A DNA stretch of 64,000 nt from Azohydromonas australica DSM 1124. GTDB lineage: Bacteria; Pseudomonadota; Gammaproteobacteria; Burkholderiales; Burkholderiaceae_C. A program made the translations under genes and the position numbers. The DNA is taken from the NCBI RefSeq assembly GCF_000430725.1, contig NZ_AUMO01000044.1:94849-158848 (forward strand), given 5' to 3'. This document shows, piece after piece, positions 35,465-43,558 of the stretch. The notes beneath the pieces are model-generated. The model was not told the DNA's origin. It was given only the letters and a program-made list of their open reading frames with translations, and searched no databases. Positions within the stretch are counted from its first letter, which is position 1; each line of letters starts with the position of its first letter.

Positions 35465-36478
35465 CTATGAACCGGTGCGTGAGCCCTCGGCCAGCTCCTG
35501 CAGCAGCCGTGCGATGCGCGCCTCGGCCTCGATGCGGTGCTCTTCGTCCTTGAAGTCGATGCGCAGCGTGGTGCCGCGGCTGACGTACTGGCAGAAGTCC
35601 AGCCGGCCCGCTCGCACCTTCACCGGCTTGCCGGCCGCGGGCGTCGGCGGCAGCCGTGCCGGACGCCGGCCCGCATGGCCCACGGCTTCCTTCTGCGTGA
35701 GCTTGCCGCTCACCAGCAGTTCCACCGCTTCCACCACCCGCTCGGCGGCACCCTCCCGCGCCAGCCGCGCCAGCTCGGCCGCGCAGTTCATGCCGATGCC
35801 GTCCGGGCGGTCCTCGATCAGCTGGCGCGCGCGCGCGGGCAGGTGCTCGAAGGCGAACAGCATTGACACCGTGGACTCCGGCACCCCGGCCGCCTGCGCC
35901 AGCTCCTTCTGCGTCGCGCCGGTCTTCTCCTTCTCGCGCCGGAAGCCCAGGTACTTCTCGAAGTCCGGCAGGGAAGGCTGCAGCAGGTTGGCGTAGAAGG
36001 CGGTGCGGTCGAGGATTTCCTCCTCGATGTCCACCACCACCACCGGCACGGCGGCGCGGCCCAGGGCACGGAAGGCATCCACCCGGTTGTGGCCGGAGAC
36101 GATCTCGAAGCGCCCGTTGTCCAGCGCCTTCACCGCCACCGGATGCACCAGCGGGTTGCTGCGCAGGTTCTCCTTGAGCTCCTCGAACTGTTCCGGCGTG
36201 AGCTTGCGCTTGCGGCCCGGCTTCTCGTCGAGCTGCTCCAGCGGCACTTCCGTAGGCTGGCTGGCGAGCTTGCGGCGCAGCTCGGCATTGGCGGCCTCGG
36301 CGTCCTTCACCCGCTCATTGAGCGAGTCGATGGTGGGCTGCAGGAAGGCCACCGCGCCCGGCGTGGTGACCGGCCGCGCGCCCTGCGGCTCCGCACCCTT
36401 GGCTGCAGCCGGCTTGGCCACGCCCATGTGCTCGACGGCACGCTGGCTCTTCTTGAGCAGTTCGTCGCGCAGGCTCAT
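35465..36478 (-). CDS. parB: ParB-type centromere-binding protein
   Basis: A 337-aa partition protein. A helical N-terminus (MSLRDELLKKSQRAVEHMG) precedes the ParB/Spo0J core: LKENLRSNPLVHPVAVKAL, then RFEIVSGHNRVDAFRALG (the box usually reading GERR is SGHNR), and a helix-turn-helix at TQKELAQAAGVPESTVSMLF. The C-terminal 70 residues are basic and may dimerise. The start at 36478 overlaps the parA stop as ATGA, so the two are translationally coupled. It is third in the rep-parA-parB run. Confidence 0.9.
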   Translation of the reverse strand: MSLRDELLKKSQRAVEHMGVAKPAAAKGAEPQGARPVTTPGAVAFLQPTIDSLNERVKDAEAANAELRRKLASQPTEVPLEQLDEKPGRKRKLTPEQFEELKENLRSNPLVHPVAVKALDNGRFEIVSGHNRVDAFRALGRAAVPVVVVDIEEEILDRTAFYANLLQPSLPDFEKYLGFRREKEKTGATQKELAQAAGVPESTVSMLFAFEHLPARARQLIEDRPDGIGMNCAAELARLAREGAAERVVEAVELLVSGKLTQKEAVGHAGRRPARLPPTPAAGKPVKVRAGRLDFCQYVSRGTTLRIDFKDEEHRIEAEARIARLLQELAEGSRTGS

Positions 36479-37677
36479 TCCTCGGCCACCTTCCATACCA
36501 GCGCCTGGACCGACTGGTCGATCATCTCGACGAACTTGTCGAAGGCATCACGGATCCGGCCATAGGTGTCGGCGCTCACGCCACCGCTGTACTTGCCCAG
36601 GTCGTAGACGGTGCCGAACTTGATCGCGCTCAGCGAGCCGGCCGGGCTCTTCGGAATTTCCACCGGCAGCATGTAGGGCCCATAAGTCTTGATGATCCAG
36701 TCGCGCACCAGGCTGGAGGCAAGCTTGGAATCCACCTTGGACAGCAGCACGCGCATGAACGCGAAGTCCTTGTGGTAGCGCCGGCCGCTGGCCAGCGCGC
36801 CCAGCGTCTCGGACAGCAGGTTCCAGAACGCTACCGAGGAGGCGAAGTCCAGCGTCTCCGGCGGCACCGGCATGATCAGGCCGTCCGACGCGATCACCGC
36901 GTTCACCGCCAGGTACGACAGCGCAGGCGCGGTGTCGAAAATGATGACGTCGTAGTCCTCGCGCAACGGCGTGATCGCGCGGTTGAGCATGTCCCACCAC
37001 GCGATGTCCGGATCGCGCGAGTGGATCGGCAGGAAGATCTCGGCGCCGAACAGCGCCGGCGCAGCCGGGATGATGTCCAGCCCGTCCCAGTAGGTGCGCT
37101 GCACGGCGTAGCGCAGGTCCTTGGGCGCCTCGCTCAGCGGCGGAATGAACAGCGGCGCCGCCGTCTGGTCTTCCAGCACTTCCGCCGCCGGCAGCAGCCC
37201 GGTGAGCGTGGTGGAGGAGGCCTGCGGGTCCAGGTCGCAGATCAGCACCCGCCGCCCGCGCAGCGTCAGCCCCTGCGCCAGGTTGAAGGCGGTAGTCGTC
37301 TTGGTCGAGCCGCCCTTGAAATTGACGATGGCGATCGTGGCGCCCGGCGCGCCCTCGGGACGCTTTGGGATCTTGGACAGCCTGGACACGTACTGCCGTG
37401 CCTCGGCCAGCGTGAACATGCGCCGCGCCCCATTGGCCTCATGGGAACCCGCCGGCAGGTCGCCGCGCTTGGCCAGATAGGTCATCTGCTTGGGCTCCAC
37501 GCCGGCCAACCGCGCGACCTGCGCGCCGGTGAAGGTGGGCGGTGTCTTGCGCGGATGCGGTTCCAGCATGTCGGAGCGCACGGTGTCCAGGCTGTGGCTC
37601 GCCACCTGCGCCAGCTCGAGCAGCGCTTCCAGCGAGAAACGCTGGGCCGAGGAAGGGTCTAGTACGGCGTCAGCCAT
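36475..37677 (-). CDS. parA: ParA-type partition ATPase
   Basis: A 400-aa type Ia partition ATPase. Residues about 50-95 form a MerR-like helix-turn-helix (FTGAQVARLAGVEPKQMTYLAKRGDLP), typical of plasmid/chromid ParA proteins that repress their own operon. The ATPase domain has the deviant Walker A KGGSTKTTT (121-129), the DLDPQASSTTLTG segment and Walker B YDVIIFDTAPAL. The start at 37677 follows AAGGACC. A pronounced inverted repeat lies upstream between rep and parA. It powers replicon segregation with ParB. Confidence 0.92.
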   Translation of the reverse strand: MADAVLDPSSAQRFSLEALLELAQVASHSLDTVRSDMLEPHPRKTPPTFTGAQVARLAGVEPKQMTYLAKRGDLPAGSHEANGARRMFTLAEARQYVSRLSKIPKRPEGAPGATIAIVNFKGGSTKTTTAFNLAQGLTLRGRRVLICDLDPQASSTTLTGLLPAAEVLEDQTAAPLFIPPLSEAPKDLRYAVQRTYWDGLDIIPAAPALFGAEIFLPIHSRDPDIAWWDMLNRAITPLREDYDVIIFDTAPALSYLAVNAVIASDGLIMPVPPETLDFASSVAFWNLLSETLGALASGRRYHKDFAFMRVLLSKVDSKLASSLVRDWIIKTYGPYMLPVEIPKSPAGSLSAIKFGTVYDLGKYSGGVSADTYGRIRDAFDKFVEMIDQSVQALVWKVAEE

Positions 37678-37692
37678 AAGGTCCTTGTCAAA

Positions 37693-37730
37693 TTCTGAGG
37701 TCAGCCGCAATTTTGGCTGCGACCTCAGAA
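37693..37730. promoter_or_regulatory. Inverted repeat between rep and parA (candidate operator or parS)
   Basis: 10-bp arms TTCTGAGGTC (37693-37702) and GACCTCAGAA (37721-37730) flank an 18-bp centre that itself holds AGCCGC and GGCTGC elements. It lies in the 66-bp gap upstream of parA. ParA autorepression or ParB binding are both plausible. Confidence 0.45.
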
Positions 37731-37743
37731 CTTGGCAACGAGC

Positions 37744-39015
37744 TTATGACTTTGCCGCGAGCATGCGTTGCGCGAAGTCCAGCAGTTCCTCGGAGGAGGG
37801 CTCGCCCCAGGTGTCCTGCACCAGCCAGCGCCGGAAGCCCGCCTCCGCCGCCTTGGTCGTGCGCTTCTTGAGCCGCAGCGGCGCGATGGCCTGGGCGTTG
37901 TAGCGCTCGATCAGCGCTGCCTGGTCCTCGGCGTCGAGTTCCTTGAAATAGCGCTCGGCTTCGCCGAGCTGCGATTCGAGGTAGGCCTCGCGCAAATCCA
38001 CCTTGGGCGCCGGCGCGGGCCGGGCCTCGGCCACCGGCATGGCATAGCGGTGCTGCAGCGCGTGGCGGAAGTAGGCGGCGGGCTTCTCCAGCTTGCCGGC
38101 ACGCGAGTCCGTCATGCGCCGGCGCGTGTACTCCAGCGCGGCGCGCAGCTCTTCCAGGCCGTGGTCCTTGGCCAAGCGCCGCACCTCGGACTGCGGCAGT
38201 CCGAGGTTCACCAGCTCGCCGATCATCTCCAGCACCTTGCTGTCGTCCACGGCAGCCTGGGCCTCGGCCTTCTTTTCGAGCTGGAAGCGCAGCGCCGCCA
38301 CGCGCTTGCCGAGCTTGGCTTCCACCAGCTCGATGCGCAGGTTCGATGCGGCATTGACCTCGGCGATGGCCGGCTTGAGCACCTTGGCCTTGAAGTACTT
38401 GTACTCCTGGTAGGTCTTCGCCTCGGCCGTCTCGCCGAGGATCATGTCGCGGAACTCCTCCCAGCGAACCTCGGCCGTGTGGCCGATCTTCTCGAAGCGC
38501 ACGCAGAACTCCCAGATCGCCAGCGAGCTCGCGCGCCGAAAGCGCCGCACCACGTTCATGTCGATGAGCGCGTAGATCTCGGGCTTGACGATGAGCTGGC
38601 GCAGCTGGCTGCTGATCTGGTAGCGGATCACGTCCGCGTGGATCTCCACCTCCGGGAACATCACCGAGGCTTTCCAGGGGCGCTTGGGACTGGTGGCGAT
38701 CACGTCCCACTCGAACACGATGCGCATCAGCGCCTCGGCCGACTCCTTCAGGTACTGGCGGTTGTTGGAGTCGAAGCCCACGTCCTCCGCCAGGTCCCGG
38801 ATCCGCAAGGTCCACCAGCCCTGCTCGTCCGGGTTGTGCTCGATGGCGTGCTTGGCCCAGGCATTGCCCAGCTTGCGCTGCAGCAGGCTCAGCGGCTGCT
38901 TGGGCTTGCTGTGGACGATCTGCACCGCCTTGCGGAAAGCATCCGGCGCTTCCGGGCTCGCAAAGAGGGAAATCTGGGTTTCAGGTGACTCCTTGGGAGT
39001 TTTTCGGCTTGCCAT
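37744..39015 (-). CDS. Plasmid-type replication initiator protein
   Basis: A 423-aa initiator of the Rep_3/RepB-like type found on plasmids and secondary chromosomes of Burkholderiales. Two winged-helix regions can be seen: WWTLRIRDLAEDVGFDSNNRQYLKESAEALMRIVFEWD and VRWEEFRDMILGETAEAKTYQEYKYFKAKVLKPAIAEVN. FRRASSLAIWEFCVRFE lies between them. The C-terminus is helical and may contact other replication proteins. GGTGACC, the half-site of the iterons, sits 2 bp upstream of the start codon (39017-39023), a position suited to autoregulation. It is the first gene of rep-parA-parB. Confidence 0.88.
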   Translation of the reverse strand: MASRKTPKESPETQISLFASPEAPDAFRKAVQIVHSKPKQPLSLLQRKLGNAWAKHAIEHNPDEQGWWTLRIRDLAEDVGFDSNNRQYLKESAEALMRIVFEWDVIATSPKRPWKASVMFPEVEIHADVIRYQISSQLRQLIVKPEIYALIDMNVVRRFRRASSLAIWEFCVRFEKIGHTAEVRWEEFRDMILGETAEAKTYQEYKYFKAKVLKPAIAEVNAASNLRIELVEAKLGKRVAALRFQLEKKAEAQAAVDDSKVLEMIGELVNLGLPQSEVRRLAKDHGLEELRAALEYTRRRMTDSRAGKLEKPAAYFRHALQHRYAMPVAEARPAPAPKVDLREAYLESQLGEAERYFKELDAEDQAALIERYNAQAIAPLRLKKRTTKAAEAGFRRWLVQDTWGEPSSEELLDFAQRMLAAKS

Positions 39016-39209
39016 AGGTGACCAGACAGGGGTGCGAAATAGTAACCTGAAGCGCGATATTTCCTGCCGTGTATCCGGAAAAAGTTCTTTTCTCCGTCGG
39101 CTTGACGCTGCCGGTCAGCATGTTGTGTATTTATTTGAAGGACGCTTTAGATCCTTTAATACCTTTAGCGTCGGAATTTCCTTTTGCCGACAAGCACTTG
39201 CATGATTCA
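39016..39209. other. AT-rich segment between rep and the iteron array
   Basis: No gene. From about 39060 to 39205 the sequence is much richer in A and T than the surroundings (for example the TTTAGATCCTTTAATACC stretch), as expected for a duplex-unwinding element of a replication origin. No confident DnaA box was recognised. Confidence 0.5.
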
Positions 39210-39210
39210 A

Positions 39211-39637
39211 AGTCACCATTCATGGGATTCACGGTGACCATTCATGGGGTTTCAGGTGTGTGGATTTGGGATAAGGGTGACCACTTCTGGGAATTCAGGT
39301 TTCTGGATATGGGACGAAGGTGACAAATCATGGGAGGGTGTCTCGCAAAGCACTACCGTCATGGTCCGATTCACCTTCAGGTGACCATTCATGGGACTTT
39401 GACACGGTGACCATTTATGGGATCGAAACACCGCGTTCGGGCACCCTTGCCGCACGCTCCGAACCACGGCGGGGCGGTTTCCCGGGAGAAAACCCCGTCC
39501 GAAAGCTACGAAGGTGACCATGCATGGGATCTGGAACGGTGACTGACCATGGGATGCCACCTTGCAACTACCCCAGTGCCGGGCCGCCGCAGGGTGCTCC
39601 AAGCCGCGTTCCAAGCCCAAGGTGACCATTCATGGGA
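39211..39637 (+). repeat. Iteron-like direct repeat array (probable origin of replication)
   Basis: About eleven copies of a 17-bp unit with consensus GGTGACCATTCATGGGA lie in one orientation. Clear copies start at 39233, 39276, 39380, 39406, 39513 and 39621, and more diverged ones at about 39212, 39255, 39298, 39319 and 39538. Spacing varies from a few bases to over 100. The array lies directly upstream of the rep gene, the usual layout of an iteron-controlled origin. An alternative is that the repeats derive from multiple IS21-type terminal repeats. Confidence 0.75.
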
Positions 39638-39861
39638 TCGGTATGGGTCGCCGTGTCCCATAGCCCGTCACCTTGGCCCGCGGGCGAGACTGGAGAAGCC
39701 GCCCGCCGAGCCAATCGGTTGTTTACGCAACCGACGCCACCTCGCGCCGCCGGGGCGGCAGGCCAGGCTACGGTGCGCGAGCCGGAATCAAAGCCTATGC
39801 CGTCACGGGATTTTCCCCAGCTCCTAGAATGGCCAGGCCGGCGCCGCGAGGTGTCGGCAGC
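39638..39861. other. Leader region between the iteron array and the FMN riboswitch
   Basis: No gene is called. The promoter for the riboswitch-ribH2-ribA transcript should lie here, but no clear -35/-10 pair could be chosen. Confidence 0.45.
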
Positions 39862-40007
39862 GTTCTCAGGGCGGGGTGGAATTCCCCACCGGCGGTATTC
39901 GCGGCCTGTGCCGCGTGAGCCCGCGAGCGCCCGGCACCTCATGGTGCCGGGGTCAGCAGACCTGGTGCGAAGCCAGGGCCGACGGTCACAGTCCGGATGA
40001 AAGAGAT
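39862..40007 (+). promoter_or_regulatory. FMN riboswitch (RFN element)
   Basis: The conserved RFN blocks are present in order: TTCTCAGGGCGGGGTGGAAT, then CCCCACCGGCGGT, the internal GCCCGCGAGCGCC and GGTGCCGGGGTCAGCAGA parts, the GGTGCGAAGCCAGG-like arm and the closing AGTCCGGATGAAAGAGA. It precedes ribH2 and should reduce expression when FMN is plentiful. The expression platform in 40008-40097 was not resolved. Confidence 0.95.
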
Positions 40008-40097
40008 CGCGTTGCCGTGATGGCTCAGCGTTTGCGCGCGGCCATCGCGTGTGCGCGTGCATGCGCCCTGATTCTGGCAACCCTCGTCGTACGGACC

Positions 40098-40595
40098 ATG
40101 AATCAGATTCCGACTTCCGCTTCCTCCCTCGCCACCGCCGGCCTGCGCATCGCCGTGGTCAGCGCCTCCTGGCACCGCGACATCGTCGAGCGTGCCCACG
40201 AGGGCATCGATGCCGAGCTGGCGCGCCAGGGCCTGGACCCGGCCGCCACCCTCACGCACTTCGCCGTGCCCGGGGCCTTCGAGATCCCGCTGCATGCGAA
40301 GAAGCTGGCCGAGAGCGGCCGCTTCGACGCCGTCGTCGCCTGCGGGCTGATCGTCAACGGCGGCATCTATCGCCACGAGTTCGTCACCAGCGCCGTCATC
40401 GACGGCCTGATGCGCGTGCAGCTCGACACCGGCGTGCCCGTGTTCTCCGCCGTGCTCACGCCGCGCGACTTCCACGACCACGAGGAGCACCGCAGCTTCT
40501 TCGCCACGCACTTCGTCAAGAAGGGCGAGGAGGTCACCAGCGCCTGCCTGGCCACGCTGCGGGGCCTGCGCCAGCTCCAGGCGCTGGCGCAGTGA
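40098..40595 (+). CDS. ribH2: 6,7-dimethyl-8-ribityllumazine synthase, type II
   Basis: A 165-aa lumazine synthase that condenses ribulose-derived butanone phosphate with the pyrimidine intermediate of riboflavin synthesis. Motifs: VVSASWHRDIVERA at the N-terminus, VPGAFEIPLHAKKLA, ACGLIVNGGIYRHEFV, and SAVLTPRDFHDHEEHRSFF, the last with the extra histidine-rich segment typical of type II enzymes. The FMN riboswitch lies upstream. The start is not fully certain: no strong ribosome site precedes 40098, and an in-frame ATG at 40020 would add 26 mainly hydrophobic residues. Confidence 0.92.
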   Translation: MNQIPTSASSLATAGLRIAVVSASWHRDIVERAHEGIDAELARQGLDPAATLTHFAVPGAFEIPLHAKKLAESGRFDAVVACGLIVNGGIYRHEFVTSAVIDGLMRVQLDTGVPVFSAVLTPRDFHDHEEHRSFFATHFVKKGEEVTSACLATLRGLRQLQALAQ

Positions 40596-40609
40596 ACGGA
40601 GCGGCGGCC

Positions 40610-41281
40610 ATGAAATCCGACGCTCCCGAAACGCTGCTGCCACAGGTCGAGCGCGGCCCCTCCGCGCGGCTGCCCACGCCGCACGGGGAGTTCGAGCTGG
40701 AAACCTGGCAGGACCATGGCAGCGGCACCGAGCACCTGGTGATTCGCAAGGGCGAGCTCGCCGGCGCGCAGGGCGTGCTGGTGCGCGTGCATTCCGAGTG
40801 CCTCACCGGCGACCTGCTGGGCTCGTTGCGCTGCGACTGCGGGCCGCAGCTGGAGCTGGCGCTGGCGCGCATCCAGCAGGCCGGGCAGGGTGCCGTGATC
40901 TACATGCGCGGCCACGAAGGCCGCGGCATCGGGCTGGCGCAGAAGCTGCGCGCCTACGCGCTGCAGGACCAGGGGCTGGACACGGTCGATGCCAACCTGG
41001 CGCTGGGCCACCCGGTCGATGCGCGCCGCTACGAGGCGGCCGCGGCGATCCTGCAGGCCCTGGGCGTGGCCTCGATCCGGCTCATGAGCAACAACCCGCT
41101 GAAGCTGCTGGCGCTGCGCGAGCACGGCATCGAGGTGGTGGAGCGCGAAAGCCACCAGACCGACGCCCAGACGCATAACGCCGCCTACCTGGCCACCAAG
41201 CGCGAGCGCCTGGGCCACCTGCTCGAAGGCGACGCGCCGGCGGCGGCTCCCGTCGCCGAGACGGCCGAAGCGGGCATTTGA
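40610..41281 (+). CDS. ribA: GTP cyclohydrolase II
   Basis: A 223-aa enzyme opening the imidazole ring of GTP, the first step of riboflavin synthesis. The zinc site is C-x10-C-x-C within HSECLTGDLLGSLRCDCG, followed by YMRGHEGRGIGLAQKLRAYALQ and TVDANLALGHPVDARRY. It lacks the DHBP synthase half, so it is a stand-alone RibA. It follows ribH2 by 14 bp and shares its riboswitch-controlled transcript. A C-terminal Ala/Glu-rich tail of about 20 residues is non-conserved. Confidence 0.95.
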   Translation: MKSDAPETLLPQVERGPSARLPTPHGEFELETWQDHGSGTEHLVIRKGELAGAQGVLVRVHSECLTGDLLGSLRCDCGPQLELALARIQQAGQGAVIYMRGHEGRGIGLAQKLRAYALQDQGLDTVDANLALGHPVDARRYEAAAAILQALGVASIRLMSNNPLKLLALREHGIEVVERESHQTDAQTHNAAYLATKRERLGHLLEGDAPAAAPVAETAEAGI

Positions 41282-41326
41282 GGGCGCGGCGCAGGCCCGG
41301 CACGGGAGCCGGGCCGCGTTCCGGGC

Positions 41327-42271
41327 TCATGCCCTTCCCGCGCCGGCGCCGGGCGCGGTTCGGGCCTGCGGGCCGGCGTTCCTGAACCACTGCGCCAGGA
41401 ACTCCACTGCCACGCGCAGCTTGGCCGAGCGCTCCAGCCGCGTCGGGTACACGGCCCAGACGTTGGCCGGCTGGATGCAGCCGGGCAGCAGCTGCACGAG
41501 CCGCCCCTCGGCCAGCAGCGGCGCCACCTCCCACAGCGAGCGCAGCACGATGCCGTGCCCGTCCAGCGCCCAGCGCAGCGCGATCTCGCCGTGGTTGCTC
41601 GACAGCGGCCCCGACACTTTCAGCGCCTGCTCGCGTCCCTCGCAGCGCAGCTGCCACACGCCGAAAGGGTGGTCGCGCTCCTTGATCGCCAGGCAGTCGT
41701 GGCCTGCCAGCTCCGCCGGCGTGCGTGGCAGGCCGCGGCGCGCCACGTAGGCCGGCGCGGCGCACAGCACCCGGTGGTTGTCCGCCAGCCGGCGCTTGAT
41801 CAGGTGCGGCGCCGCCTCGTCGCCCACGCGCACGTCCAGGTCGAAGCCCTCCGCCGCCACGTCGATCAGCCGGTCGAACACCTCCAGCCGCACCTGCAGC
41901 TGCGGATGCCGCTCCACCAGCGCGCCGATGGCCGGCGCCACCTGCTGGCGCCCGAAGCCGAAGCTGCTGCACACGCGCAGGCTGCCGCGCGGCTGCGCCC
42001 GCGTGCCGCCCACCTCCTGCAGCAGCTGGTCCAGGTCGTCCAAGATGCGCTGCGCCCAGCGCAGCACCCGGTCGCCGTCCTCGGTCAGCGCCACGCTGCG
42101 CGTCGTGCGGTGCAGCAGCCTCGTGCCCAGCTGCTGCTCCAGCAGCCGGATGCGCTTGCTGACGTAGGCGGGCGACACCTGCAGGTCGTCCGCCGCGGCG
42201 GTGAAGCTGCTCTTGCGCGCCACCACGCTGAACACGCGCAGGTCCTCGTTGGCCGGGGTGGAAGTGTTCAC
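41327..42271 (-). CDS. LysR-family regulator
   Basis: A 314-aa regulator starting at GTG 42271. The winged helix is LRVFSVVARKSSFTAAADDLQVSPAYVSKRIRLLEQQLGTRLLHRTTRSVALT. The effector domain follows from about residue 95 (LRVCSSFGFGRQQVAPAIGAL). It is divergent from the dehydrogenase gene with 89 bp between starts, as DmlR is from D-malate or tartrate genes in other proteobacteria. Activation of the neighbour by a hydroxy-dicarboxylate is the natural inference. Confidence 0.92.
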   Translation of the reverse strand: MNTSTPANEDLRVFSVVARKSSFTAAADDLQVSPAYVSKRIRLLEQQLGTRLLHRTTRSVALTEDGDRVLRWAQRILDDLDQLLQEVGGTRAQPRGSLRVCSSFGFGRQQVAPAIGALVERHPQLQVRLEVFDRLIDVAAEGFDLDVRVGDEAAPHLIKRRLADNHRVLCAAPAYVARRGLPRTPAELAGHDCLAIKERDHPFGVWQLRCEGREQALKVSGPLSSNHGEIALRWALDGHGIVLRSLWEVAPLLAEGRLVQLLPGCIQPANVWAVYPTRLERSAKLRVAVEFLAQWFRNAGPQARTAPGAGAGRA

Positions 42272-42286
42272 GTTGCGTGCATAAAG

Positions 42287-42301
42287 ACTTCACAGGGAAG
42301 T
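42287..42301. promoter_or_regulatory. Candidate LysR operator dyad
   Basis: ACTTC and GAAGT separated by ACAGG form a 15-bp dyad with T-N11-A-like spacing in the divergent region between the LysR gene and the dehydrogenase gene. Confidence 0.35.
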
Positions 42302-42360
42302 GGATTATCGGCGCGGCGTGAATGGCTACGATGCGCCATCTATTCAACGGAGCACCCACC

Positions 42361-43446
42361 ATGGCCCAGGACAAGAGCTACAAGATTGCCGTCATCCCTG
42401 GCGACGGCATCGGCAAGGAAGTGATGCCCGAGGGGCTGCGCAGCGTGCAGGCCGCGGCCGACAAGTTCGGCATCGCGCTGGAGCTCGCGCACATCGACTG
42501 GGCCAGCTGCGACTACTACCAGGCGAACGGAAAGATGATGCCGGACGACTGGAAGGCCCAGCTCCAGGGCATGGACGCCATCTTCTTCGGCGCCGTGGGC
42601 TGGCCGGCGATCGTGCCGGACCACGTCTCGCTGTGGGGCTCGCTGCTGAAGTTCCGCCGCGAGTTCGACCAGTACATCAACCTGCGCCCGGTGCGGCTGT
42701 TCGAGGGCGTGCCCTGCCCGCTGGCCGGGCGCAAGGCCGGCGACATCGACTTCTTCGTGGTGCGCGAGAACACCGAGGGCGAGTACACGAACCTGGGCGG
42801 ACGCATCTACGAGGGCACCGAGCGCGAGATCGTGATCCAGGAGTCGGTGTTCTCCCGCCACGGCACCGAGCGCGTGCTCAAGTACGCCTTCGAGCTGGCG
42901 CAGTCGCGCGCGCGCAGGAAGCTCACCGTCGCCACCAAGAGCAACGGCATCGCGGTGAGCATGCCCTGGTGGGACGAGCGCGCCGACGAGATCGGCCGCC
43001 GCTACCCGGAGGTGGCGGTGGACAAGCAGCACATCGACATCCTCAGCGCCCGCTTCGTGCTGCAGCCCGACCGCTTCGACGTGGTCGTCGCCAGCAACCT
43101 CTTCGGCGACATCCTGTCGGACCTGGGCCCGGCCTGTACCGGCACCATCGGCCTGGCGCCTTCGGCCAACCTCGACCCCGAGCGCCGCTTCCCCTCGCTC
43201 TTCGAGCCCGTGCACGGCTCGGCGCCGGACATCTACGGCCAGAACATCGCCAACCCGGTGGCCATGGTCTGGTCCGGCGCGCTGATGCTGGACTTCCTCA
43301 CCCACGGCCAGGGCGCCGGGCGCGCGGCGCACGATGCCATCGTCAACGCCATCGAGACCGTGCTGCGCGAGGGCCCGCGCACGCGCGACCTGGGCGGCAG
43401 CGCCAACACCACCGAGATGGGCCAGGCGATCGCGGCGCTGATCTGA
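42361..43446 (+). CDS. Tartrate / D-malate dehydrogenase (decarboxylating)
   Basis: A 361-aa NAD-dependent beta-decarboxylating dehydrogenase of the isocitrate/isopropylmalate dehydrogenase family. Substrate and metal motifs include KIAVIPGDGIGKEV, the loop KFRREFDQYINLRPVRLF, FFVVRENTEGEY, the lysine in VATKSNG, and FGDILSDLGPACTGTIG with metal-binding aspartates. The NAD site is EPVHGSAPDIYGQNIANP. The replacement of residues typical of IPMDH favours the TtuC/DmlA group. GGAG precedes the ATG. The divergent LysR gene supports this role. Confidence 0.9.
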   Translation: MAQDKSYKIAVIPGDGIGKEVMPEGLRSVQAAADKFGIALELAHIDWASCDYYQANGKMMPDDWKAQLQGMDAIFFGAVGWPAIVPDHVSLWGSLLKFRREFDQYINLRPVRLFEGVPCPLAGRKAGDIDFFVVRENTEGEYTNLGGRIYEGTEREIVIQESVFSRHGTERVLKYAFELAQSRARRKLTVATKSNGIAVSMPWWDERADEIGRRYPEVAVDKQHIDILSARFVLQPDRFDVVVASNLFGDILSDLGPACTGTIGLAPSANLDPERRFPSLFEPVHGSAPDIYGQNIANPVAMVWSGALMLDFLTHGQGAGRAAHDAIVNAIETVLREGPRTRDLGGSANTTEMGQAIAALI

Positions 43447-43477
43447 TTCCAGTTCGTCTTCCAGGCTGAGACAAATC

Positions 43478-43553
43478 CCGTTCGCCCTGAGCTTGTCGAA
43501 GGGCAGGCGCCCGGATCTCGGCGCAGGGCTTCGACAGGCTCAGCCCGAACGGG
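43478..43553. repeat. Dispersed inverted-repeat element
   Basis: Two long complementary arms, one containing CGCCCTGAGCTTGTCGAAGG and the other CTTCGACAGGCTCAGCCCGA, flank a short centre. This pair is a familiar interspersed intergenic repeat in GC-rich proteobacteria. It lies between the dehydrogenase stop and the convergent GGDEF-EAL gene and can act as a transcription terminator. Confidence 0.75.
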
Positions 43554-43558
43554 CTACT

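Noticed and set aside
39211..39637. The regular repeats as a possible CRISPR array
   Set aside because: Units are only 17 bp, spacing is irregular and no cas genes are present; the layout beside rep fits iterons.
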